Numbered from the stretch's first letter, positions 44,983 to 56,853 are shown. The stretch is DNA of 64,000 bases from Samsonia erythrinae (GCF_004342665.1 NZ_SMBY01000007.1:169839-233838), one strand, 5' to 3'. Notes: generated by a model from the sequence alone, not told the origin. Program-made: numbers and translations.

Positions 44983-45558
44983 ATGCTGCTAATTATCGAT
45001 AACTACGACTCCTTTACTTACAACCTTTACCAATACTTTTGTGAGCTTGGCGCTCACGTCGTGGTGAAGCGCAATGATGAACTGACGTTGCATGAGATTG
45101 AGCGACTTGCGCCTGAAAGATTGGTGATTTCGCCGGGGCCCTGCACGCCGGATGAGGCCGGTATTTCGCTGGCCGCCCTGCGTCATTTTGCCGATAAACT
45201 GCCGATTCTGGGCGTGTGTCTTGGTCATCAGGCGATGGGGCAGGCGTTCGGCGCGCGCGTGGTGCGGGCAAGACAGGTGATGCATGGGAAAACCTCGGTC
45301 ATTGCGCACAGCGATACCGGCGTTTTTGCCGGCCTGGCCCAGCCTTTAACGGTAACCCGCTACCATTCCCTTGTCATTGAACCGTCATCACTGCCTGATT
45401 GTTTTGATATCACGGCATGGAGTGAGCGTGAGGGAAAGCCTGACGAGATTATGGGGATCCGCCACCGTTCGCTGCCGCTGGAAGGAGTACAGTTTCACCC
45501 GGAGAGCATTCTCAGTCAGCAGGGGCATCAGCTTTTGGGGAATTTCCTTAAAATTTAA
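44983..45558 (+). CDS. pabA: Aminodeoxychorismate synthase, glutamine amidotransferase component
   Basis: A 191-residue class I glutamine amidotransferase. The oxyanion strand [12 protein letters not shown], the catalytic Cys in [14 protein letters not shown] (about residue 79) and the His/Glu in [10 protein letters not shown] (about 170) are all present. It supplies ammonia to PabB for 4-amino-4-deoxychorismate, the folate precursor. It is followed by argD as in E. coli, but fic and yhfG, usually upstream, are missing. Confidence 0.96.
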   Translation: MLLIIDNYDSFTYNLYQYFCELGAHVVVKRNDELTLHEIERLAPERLVISPGPCTPDEAGISLAALRHFADKLPILGVCLGHQAMGQAFGARVVRARQVMHGKTSVIAHSDTGVFAGLAQPLTVTRYHSLVIEPSSLPDCFDITAWSEREGKPDEIMGIRHRSLPLEGVQFHPESILSQQGHQLLGNFLKI

Positions 45559-45606
45559 TCGTCTGGAAAGTTATTTTCTTCAGAGACGGATTTAATATTG
45601 CTCTGA

Positions 45607-46905
<1,299 letters not shown>

Positions 46906-46936
46906 ATGAGCATGGCATGATAGGCGTCTGAATCAT

Positions 46937-46970
46937 AAAAAAGCGTGAGGCCGCCGCCTCACGCTTTTTT
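46937..46970. terminator. Bidirectional terminator argD/crp
   Basis: AAGCGTGAGG (46941-46950) pairs with CCTCACGCTT (46957-46966), six-base loop. It has a run of A before and T after the stem, so it is a good Rho-independent terminator on both strands between convergent genes. Confidence 0.9.
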
Positions 46971-47004
46971 GCTGGTAGGGTAGGTAGAGTACCGCGACAG
47001 GGAT

Positions 47005-47637
47005 TTAACGGGTGCCGTAAACGACGATCGTTTTACCATGCGCAGAGATCAAATTCTGGTCTTCTAGCATTTTCAGAATACGGCCCACGGTTTCGCGCGA
47101 GCAGCCAACGATTTGCCCAATCTCCTGACGGGTAATTTTTATTTGCATGCCATCGGGATGCGTCATGGCATCAGGCTGTTTGGCCAGGTTAAGTAATGTT
47201 TGAGCGATACGGCCAGTAACATCAAGGAAGGCGAGGTTACCCACCTTCTCAGAGGTTACCTGAAGCCTGCTTGCCATTTGCGCAGACAGGCGCATAAGAA
47301 TATCTGGGTTGACCTGGATAAGCTGGCGGAATTTTTTATAGGAAATTTCAGCGACTTCGCAGGCGGTTTTTGCCCGCACCCAGGCACTGCGTTCCTGACC
47401 CTCTTCAAACAGGCCGAGCTCGCCGATAAAATCGCCCTGATTGAGGTAAGAAAGGATCATCTCCTTGCCTTCTTCATCTTTGATTAGCACTGCGACAGAG
47501 CCTTTCACGATGTAGTAAAGCGTTTCTGCTTTTTCACCTTGGTGAATCAGCGTGCTCTTCGATGGGTACTTGTGAATATGGCAATGAGAAAGGAACCATT
47601 CGAGAGTTGGGTCTGTTTGCGGTTTGCCGAGAACCAT
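47005..47637 (-). CDS. crp: cAMP receptor protein (catabolite activator)
   Basis: A 210-residue regulator matching E. coli CRP almost throughout. The cAMP-binding domain has [20 protein letters not shown] (about 71-90), the dimer helix follows, and the DNA-recognition helix-turn-helix is [23 protein letters not shown] (about 169-191). It controls catabolic operons and, in soft-rot bacteria, activates pel genes; CRP-like sites occur upstream of the enolase/ABC and pel genes in this window. Confidence 0.99.
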   Translation of the reverse strand: MVLGKPQTDPTLEWFLSHCHIHKYPSKSTLIHQGEKAETLYYIVKGSVAVLIKDEEGKEMILSYLNQGDFIGELGLFEEGQERSAWVRAKTACEVAEISYKKFRQLIQVNPDILMRLSAQMASRLQVTSEKVGNLAFLDVTGRIAQTLLNLAKQPDAMTHPDGMQIKITRQEIGQIVGCSRETVGRILKMLEDQNLISAHGKTIVVYGTR

Positions 47638-48012
47638 TTGCTATCATCCTCTGTTGTAATTCACTGCGCAAATTACAGGGGTCAGAGTTCCCTGTACGGC
47701 GTGTTTAGCTGCTAAAAAAACAAAATTCAGTCTAGGCAGAATGACGTCAGGGAATATACTGGAACCTCTGTACCCGTGATTTTTCGAGCGCTGCTTGTCC
47801 GCACCGTGAACGTAATTGGGGTATGTCTGGCAACGTCATCATCTTCCTTGCCTCTGGGATTAGCCAGAAAAGGTCGATTCCTCTTTGTTTTTAACACAGG
47901 TTTAAGGATGTGTCTCGTGTTGTCTCGCTTCAGCATGACAAGGCGCTGATTCTCGATGGTTTTTGTACAGTAACGGTATAAATTTTCAAAAATTTTTTAG
48001 TGGAGAGGCACT
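47638..48012. promoter_or_regulatory. Divergent promoter region crp/yhfA
   Basis: 375 non-coding bases. For crp (minus strand) a TATATT -10-like element reads across 47754-47759. For yhfA (plus strand) TATAAA at 47979-47984 is a good -10 without an obvious -35. I could not place a convincing CRP autoregulatory site by eye. A 69-codon minus-strand frame at 47727-47936 looks spurious. Confidence 0.4.
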
Positions 48013-48420
48013 ATGCATGCTCGGGTGAAATGGGTTGAGGGTTTAACGTTTCTGGGTGAATCCGCATCAGGACATCAGGTCTTGATGGACGGCAATGCAG
48101 GCGATAAAGCGCCCAGCCCGATGGAGATGGTGTTGATGTCCGTCGGGGGATGCAGTGCGATTGATGTCGTTTCGATTTTGCAAAAAGGCCGTAATGATGT
48201 GGCGGATTGTGAAGTGAAACTCACATCGGAACGCCGCTTGGAAGCGCCGCGTTTATTTACCCATATTAACCTGCATTTTATCGTGACGGGAAAAGGGCTG
48301 ACCGATAAGACCGTCGAGCGCGCCGTCGCACTGTCTGCGGAAAAATACTGCTCCGTCGCGCTGATGCTGGGTAAAACCGTTGAGGTGACGCACAGCTACG
48401 AAATCCGGGCGTTGGCATAA
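48013..48420 (+). CDS. yhfA: OsmC-family protein YhfA
   Basis: A 135-residue OsmC/Ohr-fold protein. It has PSPMEMVLMSVGGCSAIDVVSIL, where the Cys is the conserved OsmC-family position, and a second Cys in SAEKYCSVALMLGK. OsmC proteins reduce organic peroxides; YhfA itself has no proven substrate. It is divergent from crp, as in E. coli. Confidence 0.94.
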   Translation: MHARVKWVEGLTFLGESASGHQVLMDGNAGDKAPSPMEMVLMSVGGCSAIDVVSILQKGRNDVADCEVKLTSERRLEAPRLFTHINLHFIVTGKGLTDKTVERAVALSAEKYCSVALMLGKTVEVTHSYEIRALA

Positions 48421-48429
48421 TCCCGCTTC

Positions 48430-48458
48430 CCGGGCACGGCGTTTCCGCGCCCGGTTTT
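48430..48458 (+). terminator. Terminator of yhfA
   Basis: Stem CCGGGC (48430-48435) with GCCCGG (48449-48454), extended inward by CGG/CCG after a one-base bulge on each side, then TTTT. It lies between convergent yhfA and prkB. Confidence 0.7.
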
Positions 48459-48460
48459 GG

Positions 48461-49330
48461 CTATTCGAGGGTTTTCCCTTCTATCAGCCGTTGCACCAGC
48501 GGTGCCATGATTAATTCCATCGCCAGCCCCATTTTTCCGCCGGGGACGACTAACGTGTTGATGTGGGAGATAAACGACCCCTGCAACATGGCGAGCAGAT
48601 AGGGATAATCAATATTATCCAGCCCCTGAAAGTGGATGACGACGAAGCTTTCATCCAGTGAGGGAATCGATTTGGCCGCGAACGGGTTGGAGGTATCCAC
48701 GGTCGGGACGCGCTGGAAGTTGATGTGGGTGCGAGAAAACTGCGGCGTGATGTAGGTAATGTAATCTTCCATCGAACGGACGACGGAATCCATCACCGCC
48801 TCACGGGAATGGCCGCGTTCGTTGACATCGCGAATCAGCTTCTGGATCCATTCCAGGTTAACGATCGGCACTACGCCGACGAGCAAATCCACATGGCGCG
48901 CTACGTTGTTCTGTTCGGTGACCACGCCGCCGTGCAGGCCCTCGTAAAACAGCACATCAGTGGGTTCCGGCATCGGTTCCCACGGCGTGAACGTACCGGG
49001 AACCTGATTATAAGGAATGGCTTCATCGTAGGTGTGAAGGTATTTACGCGTCTGACCGCGCCCGTGCTGGCCATACTCGATAAACGACTGCTCCAGCAGG
49101 CTGAAGTCATTCGCTTCCGGGCCGAAGTAGCTGATGTGACGCCCTAAATCACGCGCTTTTCGAATAGCCATGTCCATTTCCGGGCGGGTATAGCGATGAA
49201 AGCTGTCGCCTTCCAACTGAGCCGCACGCAGGTTGAGCTGCTGGAAAATTTTACGGAAAGCCAGACTGGTCGTCGTGGTTCCCGCCCCGCTGGAACCGGT
49301 AACCGCAATAATCGGATGCTGGTGTGACAT
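48461..49330 (-). CDS. prkB: Phosphoribulokinase-like protein PrkB
   Basis: A 289-residue P-loop kinase of the class I phosphoribulokinase family. Walker A is AVTGSSGAGTTTTSLAF, and the acidic and basic residues of EGDSFHRYTRPEMDMAIRKARD and YFGPEANDF are conserved. The genome region carries no RuBisCO, and in enterobacteria the true role of this CRP-neighbouring gene is unsettled. ATG 49330 (MSHQHPIIAVTGSSG) matches the family start; the frame is open upstream to 49390. Confidence 0.93.
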   Translation of the reverse strand: MSHQHPIIAVTGSSGAGTTTTSLAFRKIFQQLNLRAAQLEGDSFHRYTRPEMDMAIRKARDLGRHISYFGPEANDFSLLEQSFIEYGQHGRGQTRKYLHTYDEAIPYNQVPGTFTPWEPMPEPTDVLFYEGLHGGVVTEQNNVARHVDLLVGVVPIVNLEWIQKLIRDVNERGHSREAVMDSVVRSMEDYITYITPQFSRTHINFQRVPTVDTSNPFAAKSIPSLDESFVVIHFQGLDNIDYPYLLAMLQGSFISHINTLVVPGGKMGLAMELIMAPLVQRLIEGKTLE

Positions 49331-49469
49331 ATGGCGCTTAACTCCGTGATTGCGATGCTGCATCGACTGAGAGCCTGCGCGCATCCTCAAAAATGACGTC
49401 AGTTTTTATTATTGTTAGCATGTTTGGCGCATTCTTTCACGCCTTTCGGCATGATTGATACGGGGCTAC

Positions 49470-49691
49470 TTATCCGGCATTGAACTGGCCACGCGGCATA
49501 ATATTGAGCGTTTCATGTAGCTCTGACCACACCAATACCACTTCGCCGGACGTGAGCTGCCGGCGGATGTCTTCGACTTTCTGCGCCAGCGAACGTTCCT
49601 GCTCGCCGTAATCGGTGCCTTCCCGCAGGACGAAAGATTCGATGATGTTATCCAGCGTTTCTGGATCGAGCTGTTGCCAGGGAATAATCAC
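49470..49691 (-). CDS. yheU: UPF0270 family protein YheU
   Basis: A 73-residue cytoplasmic protein of unknown function, start [28 protein letters not shown], matching E. coli YheU. It starts at GTG 49691, which overlaps the yheT stop as GTGA; the longer open frame to 49772 is only the end of yheT read in another frame. Cotranscription and coupling with yheT are expected. Confidence 0.92.
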   Translation of the reverse strand: MIIPWQQLDPETLDNIIESFVLREGTDYGEQERSLAQKVEDIRRQLTSGEVVLVWSELHETLNIMPRGQFNAG

Positions 49692-50695
49692 GCTGTTTTT
49701 CCTGAATAAAGAGACGGGGCGGCGCGGTCCAGAAATGGACTGAGCCAGTGAGGAATACGCTGCTCCAGCCACATTTTCGGCTTCAGCAGCGTTCCGCCGA
49801 CGAAGCCGACATGTCCGCCATGTTCTGTTAGCTGATATTCAATATTAGACGGTAACTGTGACAGGTCGGGAATCACTTCCTCCGTCATGAACGGATCGTC
49901 TTTCGCATGGATGATGAGAAGCGGTTTGCGGATCTGGGGCAACAGCGGCAGAGCGCTACAGCGTCGATAGTAATCGGCGGCATCGCGGAAGCCGTGGAGA
50001 CGTGAAGTAATGACGTCATCAAATTCGCGTAGCTGGCGGATTCGCTTCAACTGCGGCAATTGAATCGGTAGTGTGTCGGGATAGGCGGCCAGCTTACGGC
50101 CGGCGTTTTGTTTCAACAATCGCAGCAGATAGTGCTGATAGACGCGGGAGAAGCCTTGTTCCATCCGGCGGCTACAGGGTTCGAGCATCAATGGCGCCGA
50201 GACGATGACGGCGGCGGACAGTGAACAGGCTTCGCCCTGCTGCGCGAGCAGATAGGCGAGCATGTTGCCTCCAAGCGAAACGCCGATGGCGGCGGTTGGA
50301 GCCTCGCCCAGCGTCTCGCGCATCCAGTGCAGAAAATAGCGGGCATCGCTGGTTTCACCGGAATGATAAATACGCTTCATCCGGTTGGGCTTACCGCTGC
50401 ATCCGCGAAAATGCATGATGACGGCCAGCCAGCCGCGCTGTTTACAGGCATGCAGCAGGCCGTGGGCGTAGGGGCTGTGAAAGCTGCCTTCCAGTCCGTG
50501 GAACAACACCACGCGCGGTTTGTGCCGCGTCTGTTCAGGCGCGTCGCTCCACGCCAGATCGACGAAATCGCCGTCCGGTAATTCAAGCGACTGCCAGACG
50601 GGCGAGAATTGCGCATGACGGCGAATCAGGCGCGGTAGTATCGTTTGCAGGTGTGGATTCTGGGCGCCGCTTAGCGGACGAAAATGGTCATGCAT
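49688..50695 (-). CDS. yheT: Alpha/beta hydrolase YheT
   Basis: A serine hydrolase of the YheT/ABHD1-3 group. [16 protein letters not shown] is the oxyanion region, the nucleophile elbow is [10 protein letters not shown], and the charge-relay Asp and His are in HAKDDPFM and [11 protein letters not shown]. Esterase activity is known for the family; the physiological substrate is not. The start is uncertain: ATG 50695 ([18 protein letters not shown]) begins the similarity but lacks a clear ribosome site, and GTG 50743 would add 16 residues. The stop overlaps the yheU start. Confidence 0.92.
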   Translation of the reverse strand: MHDHFRPLSGAQNPHLQTILPRLIRRHAQFSPVWQSLELPDGDFVDLAWSDAPEQTRHKPRVVLFHGLEGSFHSPYAHGLLHACKQRGWLAVIMHFRGCSGKPNRMKRIYHSGETSDARYFLHWMRETLGEAPTAAIGVSLGGNMLAYLLAQQGEACSLSAAVIVSAPLMLEPCSRRMEQGFSRVYQHYLLRLLKQNAGRKLAAYPDTLPIQLPQLKRIRQLREFDDVITSRLHGFRDAADYYRRCSALPLLPQIRKPLLIIHAKDDPFMTEEVIPDLSQLPSNIEYQLTEHGGHVGFVGGTLLKPKMWLEQRIPHWLSPFLDRAAPSLYSGKTA

Positions 50696-50802
50696 AAAAG
50701 GATATGAAAATCTTGTTGTCGGACCTTGTACGATCAATATCACACTGTTAGCTTCAATGCTGCCAGTTGGTTCGATATTTAGGTTAGGAGCGCCTACAAA
50801 TA

Positions 50803-51405
50803 ATGGAACTGAGTTTATTTCTCTCGATGTTGGGTTTTTTGTGGGTGGCGGCCATTACGCCGGGGCCGAATAATATGCTGTTGACCACGTCGGGCGCGAA
50901 TTTTGGCTTTATGCGCTCGCTGTGGCTGATGATCGGCATCATGCTGGGTATGCAGAGCATTTTGCTGCTGGTGGCATTCGGCGTGGGGGGGCTGATTCTG
51001 ATTTACCCTTCGCTGCATGTTATCCTGAAGATCCTCGGTAGCGCCTATCTGCTTTGGCTGGCGTGGAAAATCGCCACGGCGGCTTATGAACGGCTGGAAA
51101 CCTCGGTGGCTCCGCCACAGCCGATTCGGCTTTATCAGGGGTGGCTGCTGCAATTCCTGAACCCGAAAGCGTGGCTCATGGCGCTGGGCGCCGTCGCCAG
51201 TTTCAGTCTGGCGGGGGAAGAATATAATCATTCCGTAATGGCGATAAGCATCGGGATTGTGCTGGTGAATCTGGTGTCCGGCGTGATCTGGCTTGGATTT
51301 GGCACGATAATTGGTCGGCTGCTGCGTAGTAAGAAAGCGTGGATTATCTTTAATGTCTCTATGGGGTTGTTGACCGCCGCCTGTGTGCTGCTGATCTGGC
51401 ATTAA
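50803..51405 (+). CDS. LysE/RhtB-family amino-acid exporter
   Basis: A 200-residue membrane protein with about six hydrophobic helices and the family signature FLWVAAITPGPNNMLLTTSGANFG near the N-terminus, plus FLNPKAWLMALGAV. It should export amino acids or similar small molecules; the substrate is unknown. It is divergent from yheT and convergent with yheS, an insertion relative to E. coli, where yheT follows yheS directly. Confidence 0.92.
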   Translation: MELSLFLSMLGFLWVAAITPGPNNMLLTTSGANFGFMRSLWLMIGIMLGMQSILLLVAFGVGGLILIYPSLHVILKILGSAYLLWLAWKIATAAYERLETSVAPPQPIRLYQGWLLQFLNPKAWLMALGAVASFSLAGEEYNHSVMAISIGIVLVNLVSGVIWLGFGTIIGRLLRSKKAWIIFNVSMGLLTAACVLLIWH

Positions 51406-51415
51406 TGCGGATGAA

Positions 51416-51441
51416 ATAGCGAGCGTCTTAACGCTCGCTAT
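51416..51441. terminator. Bidirectional terminator LysE gene/yheS
   Basis: Perfect 11-bp stem ATAGCGAGCGT (51416-51426) with ACGCTCGCTAT (51431-51441), 4-base loop CTTA, between convergent genes. The T run is weak (CTGTTT). Confidence 0.7.
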
Positions 51442-51460
51442 CTGTTTCAGGCAAGCAGGG

Positions 51461-53374
51461 TCAAGGCGAATCGCTCTGCATCATCTGCTCTAATTGCTCC
51501 TGCGCGTCCAGCCAGGACAGCTCTGTTTCTTCCAGTTCGGTTTTGACTTTGCTTTGTTGTTGCAGGCAGTCGGTGAGTTCCGCTTTGCGGCTGATGTCGT
51601 AGATGGCGCTGTCGGCCAGCCGGGCTTCGAGAGCCGCCAGTGTTTCTCCCAGTTTTTCCATCTGCTGCTCAAATTTGGCGATCTGTTTACGCAGCGGCTG
51701 AGTTTGCGCTCTCAGTTCGGCTTCGCGGCGTTTCTGATCTTTTCTGCCTTGCGCGCTGTTGGCGGCATTCTCTTTGGTCGCTTCATCGCTGGCGTTATCC
51801 TGACGTTGCAGGCCGACCAGCCACTGTTGGTAGTCTTCCAAATCGCCGTCAAACGGCTCCACTTTCCGATCGTGTACCAGATAGAGATCGTCGGTCGTCG
51901 AGCGGATCAGGTGTCGATCGTGCGAGACGACAACCAGCGCGCCTTCAAAATCGATTAACGCTTCGGTCAACGCCTGACGCATATCCAGATCGAGGTGGTT
52001 GGTGGGTTCGTCGAGCAGCAGGAGATTCGGACGCTGCCAGACAATCAACGCCAGCACCAGACGGGCTTTTTCGCCGCCGGAGAAGCGCGCGGTGATCTCC
52101 GTGACCTTATCCCCCTGAAAGCCGAAGCCGCCCAGATAGTCACGTAGCTGCTGCTCGGTTTCCCGTTCGGCCAGACGCGTCAAATGTTGCAACGGCGATT
52201 CATCTGCACGCAGAAATTCCAACTGATGCTGGGCGAAATAACCGAGTTTCACGCCTTTCGCCAGCCCGATTTCTCCTTGCAGCGGCGCGAGCGTGCCGGC
52301 AAGCAGCTTGATCAGCGTGGATTTGCCGGCACCGTTATGGCCGAGCAATCCAATGCGGGAACCCGGCACTAAATTGAGTTTAATCGATTCCAGAATCAGC
52401 TTGTCGCCATAGCCCGCACTGACCTTTTCCATCTTCATTAATGGGTTAGGCAGCGATTCCGGCGCGCGGAAGCTAAAGCGGAAAGGGTTATCAACATGCG
52501 CCGGCGCAATCAACTCCATGCGTTCCAGCATTTTTATCCGGCTCTGTGCCTGCTTGGCCTTTGTCGCCTTCGCGCGGAAGCGGTCGATATAGTGTTGCAG
52601 ATGCGCCACACGTTCCTGCTGGTGCTCATACATCGACTGTTGTTGCGCCAGACGGGTAGCGCGCTGACGTTCAAACGACGAGTAGTTGCCGGTGTATTCG
52701 TTCAGCGTTTGCTGTTCGATATGCAGGATCTTGGTCACCACCGGATCGAGAAAATCGCGGTCATGCGAAATCAACACCAGCGTGCCGGGGTAGCTTTTCA
52801 GCCATTTTTCCAACCAGATGACCGCATCCAGATCGAGGTGGTTGGTGGGTTCATCCAGCAGCAGTAAGTCTGAACGGCAGATCAACGCCTGCGCTAGGTT
52901 CAGGCGCATCCGCCAGCCGCCGGAAAACGCGCTGACGGGTTGCTGTAACTGTGACTGGGAAAATCCTAACCCGTTGAGCAGGCTTGATGCTCTGGCCTCA
53001 ATGGTCCAGGCTTGAATCGCATCCAGTTTACCGTGCAGCGTGGCAATGGCGTTGCCGTCGTTTTCTTCGTTGGCCGTCTGTAATGCCGCTTCTAACTGGC
53101 GAAACTCGCGGTCGCCGTCAATGACGTAGGCCAGAGCCGGTTTTTCCAGCGCTGGCGTTTCCTGATTGACCCAGGCCAGTGACCAGTTCTGTGGGAATGT
53201 CGCGCTACCGCTATCGGCGCTGATTTCCCCCTTCAGTAATGACAGTAGCGTAGACTTGCCACAGCCGTTTTTACCAACCAGACCGACTTTCTGACCGGGG
53301 TTAACGGTTGCCGTCGCGTTATCGATCAGGACGCGTACACCACGTCGGATTTGCAGCGAAGAGAAAACAATCAT
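51461..53374 (-). CDS. yheS: ABC-F family ATPase YheS
   Basis: A 637-residue cytoplasmic protein with two ABC domains and no membrane segment. First domain: Walker A GLVGKNGCGKSTLL, signature FSGGWRMRLNLAQAL, Walker B LLLDEPTNHLD. Second: GLLGHNGAGKSTLI, FSGGEKARLVLALI, LLLDEPTNHLD. A charged linker lies between and a coiled-coil tail follows. ABC-F proteins bind the ribosomal E site and influence translation. It is divergent from kefG and identical in length to E. coli YheS. Confidence 0.96.
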   Translation of the reverse strand: MIVFSSLQIRRGVRVLIDNATATVNPGQKVGLVGKNGCGKSTLLSLLKGEISADSGSATFPQNWSLAWVNQETPALEKPALAYVIDGDREFRQLEAALQTANEENDGNAIATLHGKLDAIQAWTIEARASSLLNGLGFSQSQLQQPVSAFSGGWRMRLNLAQALICRSDLLLLDEPTNHLDLDAVIWLEKWLKSYPGTLVLISHDRDFLDPVVTKILHIEQQTLNEYTGNYSSFERQRATRLAQQQSMYEHQQERVAHLQHYIDRFRAKATKAKQAQSRIKMLERMELIAPAHVDNPFRFSFRAPESLPNPLMKMEKVSAGYGDKLILESIKLNLVPGSRIGLLGHNGAGKSTLIKLLAGTLAPLQGEIGLAKGVKLGYFAQHQLEFLRADESPLQHLTRLAERETEQQLRDYLGGFGFQGDKVTEITARFSGGEKARLVLALIVWQRPNLLLLDEPTNHLDLDMRQALTEALIDFEGALVVVSHDRHLIRSTTDDLYLVHDRKVEPFDGDLEDYQQWLVGLQRQDNASDEATKENAANSAQGRKDQKRREAELRAQTQPLRKQIAKFEQQMEKLGETLAALEARLADSAIYDISRKAELTDCLQQQSKVKTELEETELSWLDAQEQLEQMMQSDSP

Positions 53375-53500
53375 AAAGCGCCGTCTATTCAGAGTATGTT
53401 AAATTATGGATATATCAGGACATCTCGCGTCCTGTTTATCGTCGTTGCGCAGCATGGTAGCGGAAAACGATTATTATGACGACGCTATTGGAGGGGAATG

Positions 53501-54040
53501 ATGCCGCAGCCACCGAAGATTTTGCTGCTATATGCCCATCCGGATCCACAAGACTCGGTGGCAAACCGGGTTTTACTACAACCGGCTCAGCAGTTAGCGA
53601 ATGTAACCGTGCACGATCTTTACGCGCACTATCCTGATTTTTTTATCGATGTCTATCATGAGCAACAACTGCTGCGTGAACATCAGGTCATTGTTTTTCA
53701 ACATCCGTTTTATACCTACAGTTGCCCGGCGCTGCTCAAAGAGTGGTGCGACAGGGTGTTATCACGCGGTTTTGCCAATGGGATTGGCGGCAACGCGCTG
53801 GCGGGGAAATACTGGCGCTCGGTGATTACGACCGGTGAGCCGGAAGCTACCTACCGTCCTGATGGGAGCAACCGTTACCCTATGGACGATTTATTACGCC
53901 CGTTTGAGCTGACGGCGGCGATGTGTCGCATGCACTGGATGCGCCCCCTGATTGTTTACTGGGCTCGCCGTTTAGAACCCAACGCGTTATCAAGTCAGGC
54001 CAAAGCTTACGGCGACTGGCTGTCTTCCCCCTTTACCTAA
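53501..54040 (+). CDS. kefG: KefG, ancillary protein of the KefB potassium efflux system
   Basis: A 179-residue flavodoxin-fold quinone-reductase-like protein ([50 protein letters not shown]). It is needed for full KefB activity. The second of two adjacent ATG codons (53501) is preferred because GGAGGGG lies at an acceptable distance; 53498 is the alternative. The gap to kefB is 13 bases. Confidence 0.95.
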   Translation: MPQPPKILLLYAHPDPQDSVANRVLLQPAQQLANVTVHDLYAHYPDFFIDVYHEQQLLREHQVIVFQHPFYTYSCPALLKEWCDRVLSRGFANGIGGNALAGKYWRSVITTGEPEATYRPDGSNRYPMDDLLRPFELTAAMCRMHWMRPLIVYWARRLEPNALSSQAKAYGDWLSSPFT

Positions 54041-54053
54041 AAGGAACGCAGAG

Positions 54054-55859
54054 ATGGAGAGTTCCGCGCTACTGACCGCCGGTGTCTTGTTTTTGTTTGT
54101 GGCGGTCGTCGCCGTACCGATCGCAGCCCGACTGGGGATTGGCGCCGTATTAGGTTATCTGATCGCCGGGATCGCCATTGGCCCCTGGGGACTGGGTTTT
54201 ATCCGGGATGTCGAGGCCATCCTGCATTTCTCGGAGCTGGGCGTCGTTTTCCTGATGTTCATTATCGGACTGGAACTGAATCCGGCGAAGCTGTGGATGC
54301 TGCGCCGCTCGATCTTTGGCGTCGGGGCGGCACAGGTTGGCCTGAGTACGCTGATTTTAGGCGGCGCCTTGTATCTGACGGATTTTTCATGGCAATCGGC
54401 GTTGATCGGCGGGGTAGGGCTGGCGATGTCGTCGACGGCCATGGCGCTGCAACTGATGCGCGAAAAGGGCATGAATCGCAGCGAGTCAGGGCAGTTGGGC
54501 TTCTCTGTCCTGCTGTTTCAGGATCTTGCGGTGATCCCCGCGTTGGCGTTGATTCCGATTCTGGCCGGGGTTCAGGGGGATTTCGGTGACTGGGAACGGA
54601 TCGGGCTGAAGGTCGCCGCGTTTCTCGGCATGCTGATCGGCGGGCGTTATCTGGTGCGTCCGCTATTCCGTTTTATTGCGGCATCCGGCGTGCGCGAAGT
54701 GTTCACCGCCGCTGCGTTGTTGCTGGTGCTTGGCTCTGCGCTGTTTATGGAAACGCTGGGGCTTTCTATGGCGTTAGGGACGTTTATCGCCGGTATTTTA
54801 CTGGCGGAAAGCGAGTATCGGCATGAGCTGGAAATCGCGATTGAGCCGTTCAAAGGTTTGCTGTTAGGCCTGTTCTTTATCTCAGTGGGGATGGCGCTGA
54901 ATCTCGGGATTCTCTACGACCACATCGTGAAAGTGATCATTGCGGTACTGGTGCTGGTGGCGGTAAAGGGCGCCGTTTTATACTTCCTGGCGCGAATTAA
55001 CCGGATGCGCCGCTCGGAACGGTTGCAGTTTGCCGGGGTATTGAGTCAGGGCGGTGAGTTTGCCTTCGTCCTTTTTTCCGCCGCCTCGTCGTTCAATGTA
55101 CTGAAAGGCGAACAACTGCCGCTGTTATTGGTGACGGTGACGCTATCGATGATGACGACGCCGTTGCTGATGTTGGTGATCGACCATATCCTCACTCGTC
55201 GCTATAACGTGCAGGATGTGCCGGACGAGAAGCCGTATGTCGAGGATAATGAACCGCAGGTCATTGTGGTGGGGTTCGGCCGTTTCGGCCAGGTGGTTGG
55301 CCGCTTATTAATGGCGAACAATATGCGGATTACGGTTCTGGAACGCGATATCAGCGCCGTTAGCCTGATGCGTCGCTATGGCTATAAAGTCTACTACGGC
55401 GATGCCACGGATCTGGAGTTGCTGCGTTCGGCGGGGGCGGATAAAGCGCAATCGATCGTGATTACCTGTAATGCGCCGGAAGACACGATGGAAATCGTAC
55501 AGCTGTGTCAGCAGCACTTTCCCCATCTGGAGATTCTGGCACGGGCGCGGGGACGTGTTGAAGCCCATGAATTATTGCAGGCCGGCGTAAGACACTTCTC
55601 GCGTGAAACTTTCGCCAGTGCGCTGGATTTAGGGCGCAAGACGCTGATGACTTTGGGGATGCACCCGCATCAGGCGACGCGTGCACAGCAGCATTTCCGC
55701 CGTTTGGATATGCGCATGTTACGTGAACTGATGCCACAGCTTACCGGCGATGCCGCACAGATCTCCCGTGTAAAGGAGGCGCGACGAGAGCTGGAGGATA
55801 TTTTCCAACGCGAAATGCAGCGCGAGCGTCGTCGGCCCAACGTCTGGGACGAGGATTAA
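54054..55859 (+). CDS. kefB: Glutathione-regulated potassium-efflux protein KefB
   Basis: A 601-residue CPA2 antiporter. About 12 to 13 membrane helices fill residues 1-380, including the conserved [10 protein letters not shown] region near residue 66. The C-terminal RCK/TrkA-N domain begins near residue 400 ([31 protein letters not shown]). It exports potassium in response to glutathione adducts of electrophiles and so acidifies the cell. Same length as E. coli KefB. Confidence 0.97.
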   Translation: MESSALLTAGVLFLFVAVVAVPIAARLGIGAVLGYLIAGIAIGPWGLGFIRDVEAILHFSELGVVFLMFIIGLELNPAKLWMLRRSIFGVGAAQVGLSTLILGGALYLTDFSWQSALIGGVGLAMSSTAMALQLMREKGMNRSESGQLGFSVLLFQDLAVIPALALIPILAGVQGDFGDWERIGLKVAAFLGMLIGGRYLVRPLFRFIAASGVREVFTAAALLLVLGSALFMETLGLSMALGTFIAGILLAESEYRHELEIAIEPFKGLLLGLFFISVGMALNLGILYDHIVKVIIAVLVLVAVKGAVLYFLARINRMRRSERLQFAGVLSQGGEFAFVLFSAASSFNVLKGEQLPLLLVTVTLSMMTTPLLMLVIDHILTRRYNVQDVPDEKPYVEDNEPQVIVVGFGRFGQVVGRLLMANNMRITVLERDISAVSLMRRYGYKVYYGDATDLELLRSAGADKAQSIVITCNAPEDTMEIVQLCQQHFPHLEILARARGRVEAHELLQAGVRHFSRETFASALDLGRKTLMTLGMHPHQATRAQQHFRRLDMRMLRELMPQLTGDAAQISRVKEARRELEDIFQREMQRERRRPNVWDED

Positions 55860-55961
55860 ATCGTTACGACATCGGCTATTTTACGTGCGGCCAGTAAGCA
55901 AACCGGCTGCGCTGATAGCGCTTATTATGCTAGGTTCTATGTCGGGACAGAAGGAGCGATC

Positions 55962-56156
55962 ATGCGTAAACGATTTATTGCAGGGGCAGTGTGCCCGACT
56001 TGTCAGGCTCAGGATACGCTGGCGGTAGGGCGTGAGCATGATGTTGAGGTTGTCGTTTGTGTGAAGTGCGGATACCGGCAGAGCCGCGAGGAGGGCGCCG
56101 TGGCGGAGCCGGCCCAACAGACAGATGGCATTATCGGGATCTTTCGACCGGAATAA
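55962..56156 (+). CDS. yheV: Small zinc-ribbon-like protein YheV
   Basis: A 64-residue protein with two CxxC pairs (CPTCQAQD and CVKCGYRQ), suggesting a zinc ribbon. It matches the E. coli YheV pattern MRKRFIAGA...CPxC...CVKCG...IGIFxP. Function unknown. It lies between kefB and slyD, and AAGGAGC precedes its ATG. Confidence 0.9.
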   Translation: MRKRFIAGAVCPTCQAQDTLAVGREHDVEVVVCVKCGYRQSREEGAVAEPAQQTDGIIGIFRPE

Positions 56157-56274
56157 TGAACGCAGAGGACGCGGCTGAAAAATGTGCCTGACGGTTTTTT
56201 GATTCCGGACGGTACATAGGGACATTTTTCAGCTACAATTTGCGCCAGTTTGATTTCCAACGGTAGGAGATATC

Positions 56275-56853
56275 ATGAAAGTAACAAAAGATCTGGTGGT
56301 CAGTCTGGCCTATCAGGTACGTACAGAAGACGGTGTGTTGGTTGATGAGTCTCCGGTGAGTGCGCCGTTGGACTATCTGCATGGTCACGGTTCCCTGATT
56401 TCTGGTCTGGAAAAGGCGTTGGAAGGCCGTGAAACGGGCGAGAAATTTGATGTCAACATCGCGTCTAACGACGCTTACGGCAACTATGATGAAAATCTGG
56501 TTCAGCGCGTACCGAAAGATGTTTTCATGGGCGTTGACGAGTTGCAGGTTGGCATGCGCTTCCTGGCTGAGACCGATCAGGGACCGGTGCCGGTTGAAAT
56601 CACCGAGGTGGAAGACGACCACGTTGTGGTTGACGGCAACCACATGCTGGCGGGCCAAAACCTGAGCTTCAATGTTGAAGTGGTTGCGATCCGTGAAGCG
56701 ACGGAAGAAGAGCTGGCGCACGGTCATGTGCACGGTGAACACGATCATGAACACGGCGACGGTTGCTGCGGCGGTCACGGCCATGACCACGACCATGATC
56801 ACCAGCACGGTAAAGGCGGCTGCGGCGGCCACGGTGGATGCGGCTGCCACTAA
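56275..56853 (+). CDS. slyD: FKBP-type peptidyl-prolyl isomerase SlyD
   Basis: A 192-residue chaperone/isomerase. The FKBP domain (1-70 and 130-150, VTKDLVVSLAYQVRTEDGVLVDESP) is interrupted by the insert-in-flap chaperone domain. The C-terminus is a His/Gly/Cys-rich metal-binding tail (HGHVHGEHDHEHGDGCCGGHGHDHDHDHQHG). It folds proteins and delivers nickel during hydrogenase maturation. Monocistronic, with a strong terminator downstream. Confidence 0.98.
   Translation: MKVTKDLVVSLAYQVRTEDGVLVDESPVSAPLDYLHGHGSLISGLEKALEGRETGEKFDVNIASNDAYGNYDENLVQRVPKDVFMGVDELQVGMRFLAETDQGPVPVEITEVEDDHVVVDGNHMLAGQNLSFNVEVVAIREATEEELAHGHVHGEHDHEHGDGCCGGHGHDHDHDHQHGKGGCGGHGGCGCH

Noticed and set aside
47727..47936. 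A 69-codon minus-strand frame between crp and yhfA
   Set aside because: No ribosome site; composition is typical of non-coding leader sequence of two divergent genes.
48461..49330. PrkB as evidence for carbon fixation by the Calvin cycle
   Set aside because: No RuBisCO or other cycle genes are nearby, and this crp-linked homologue is general in non-autotrophic enterobacteria.
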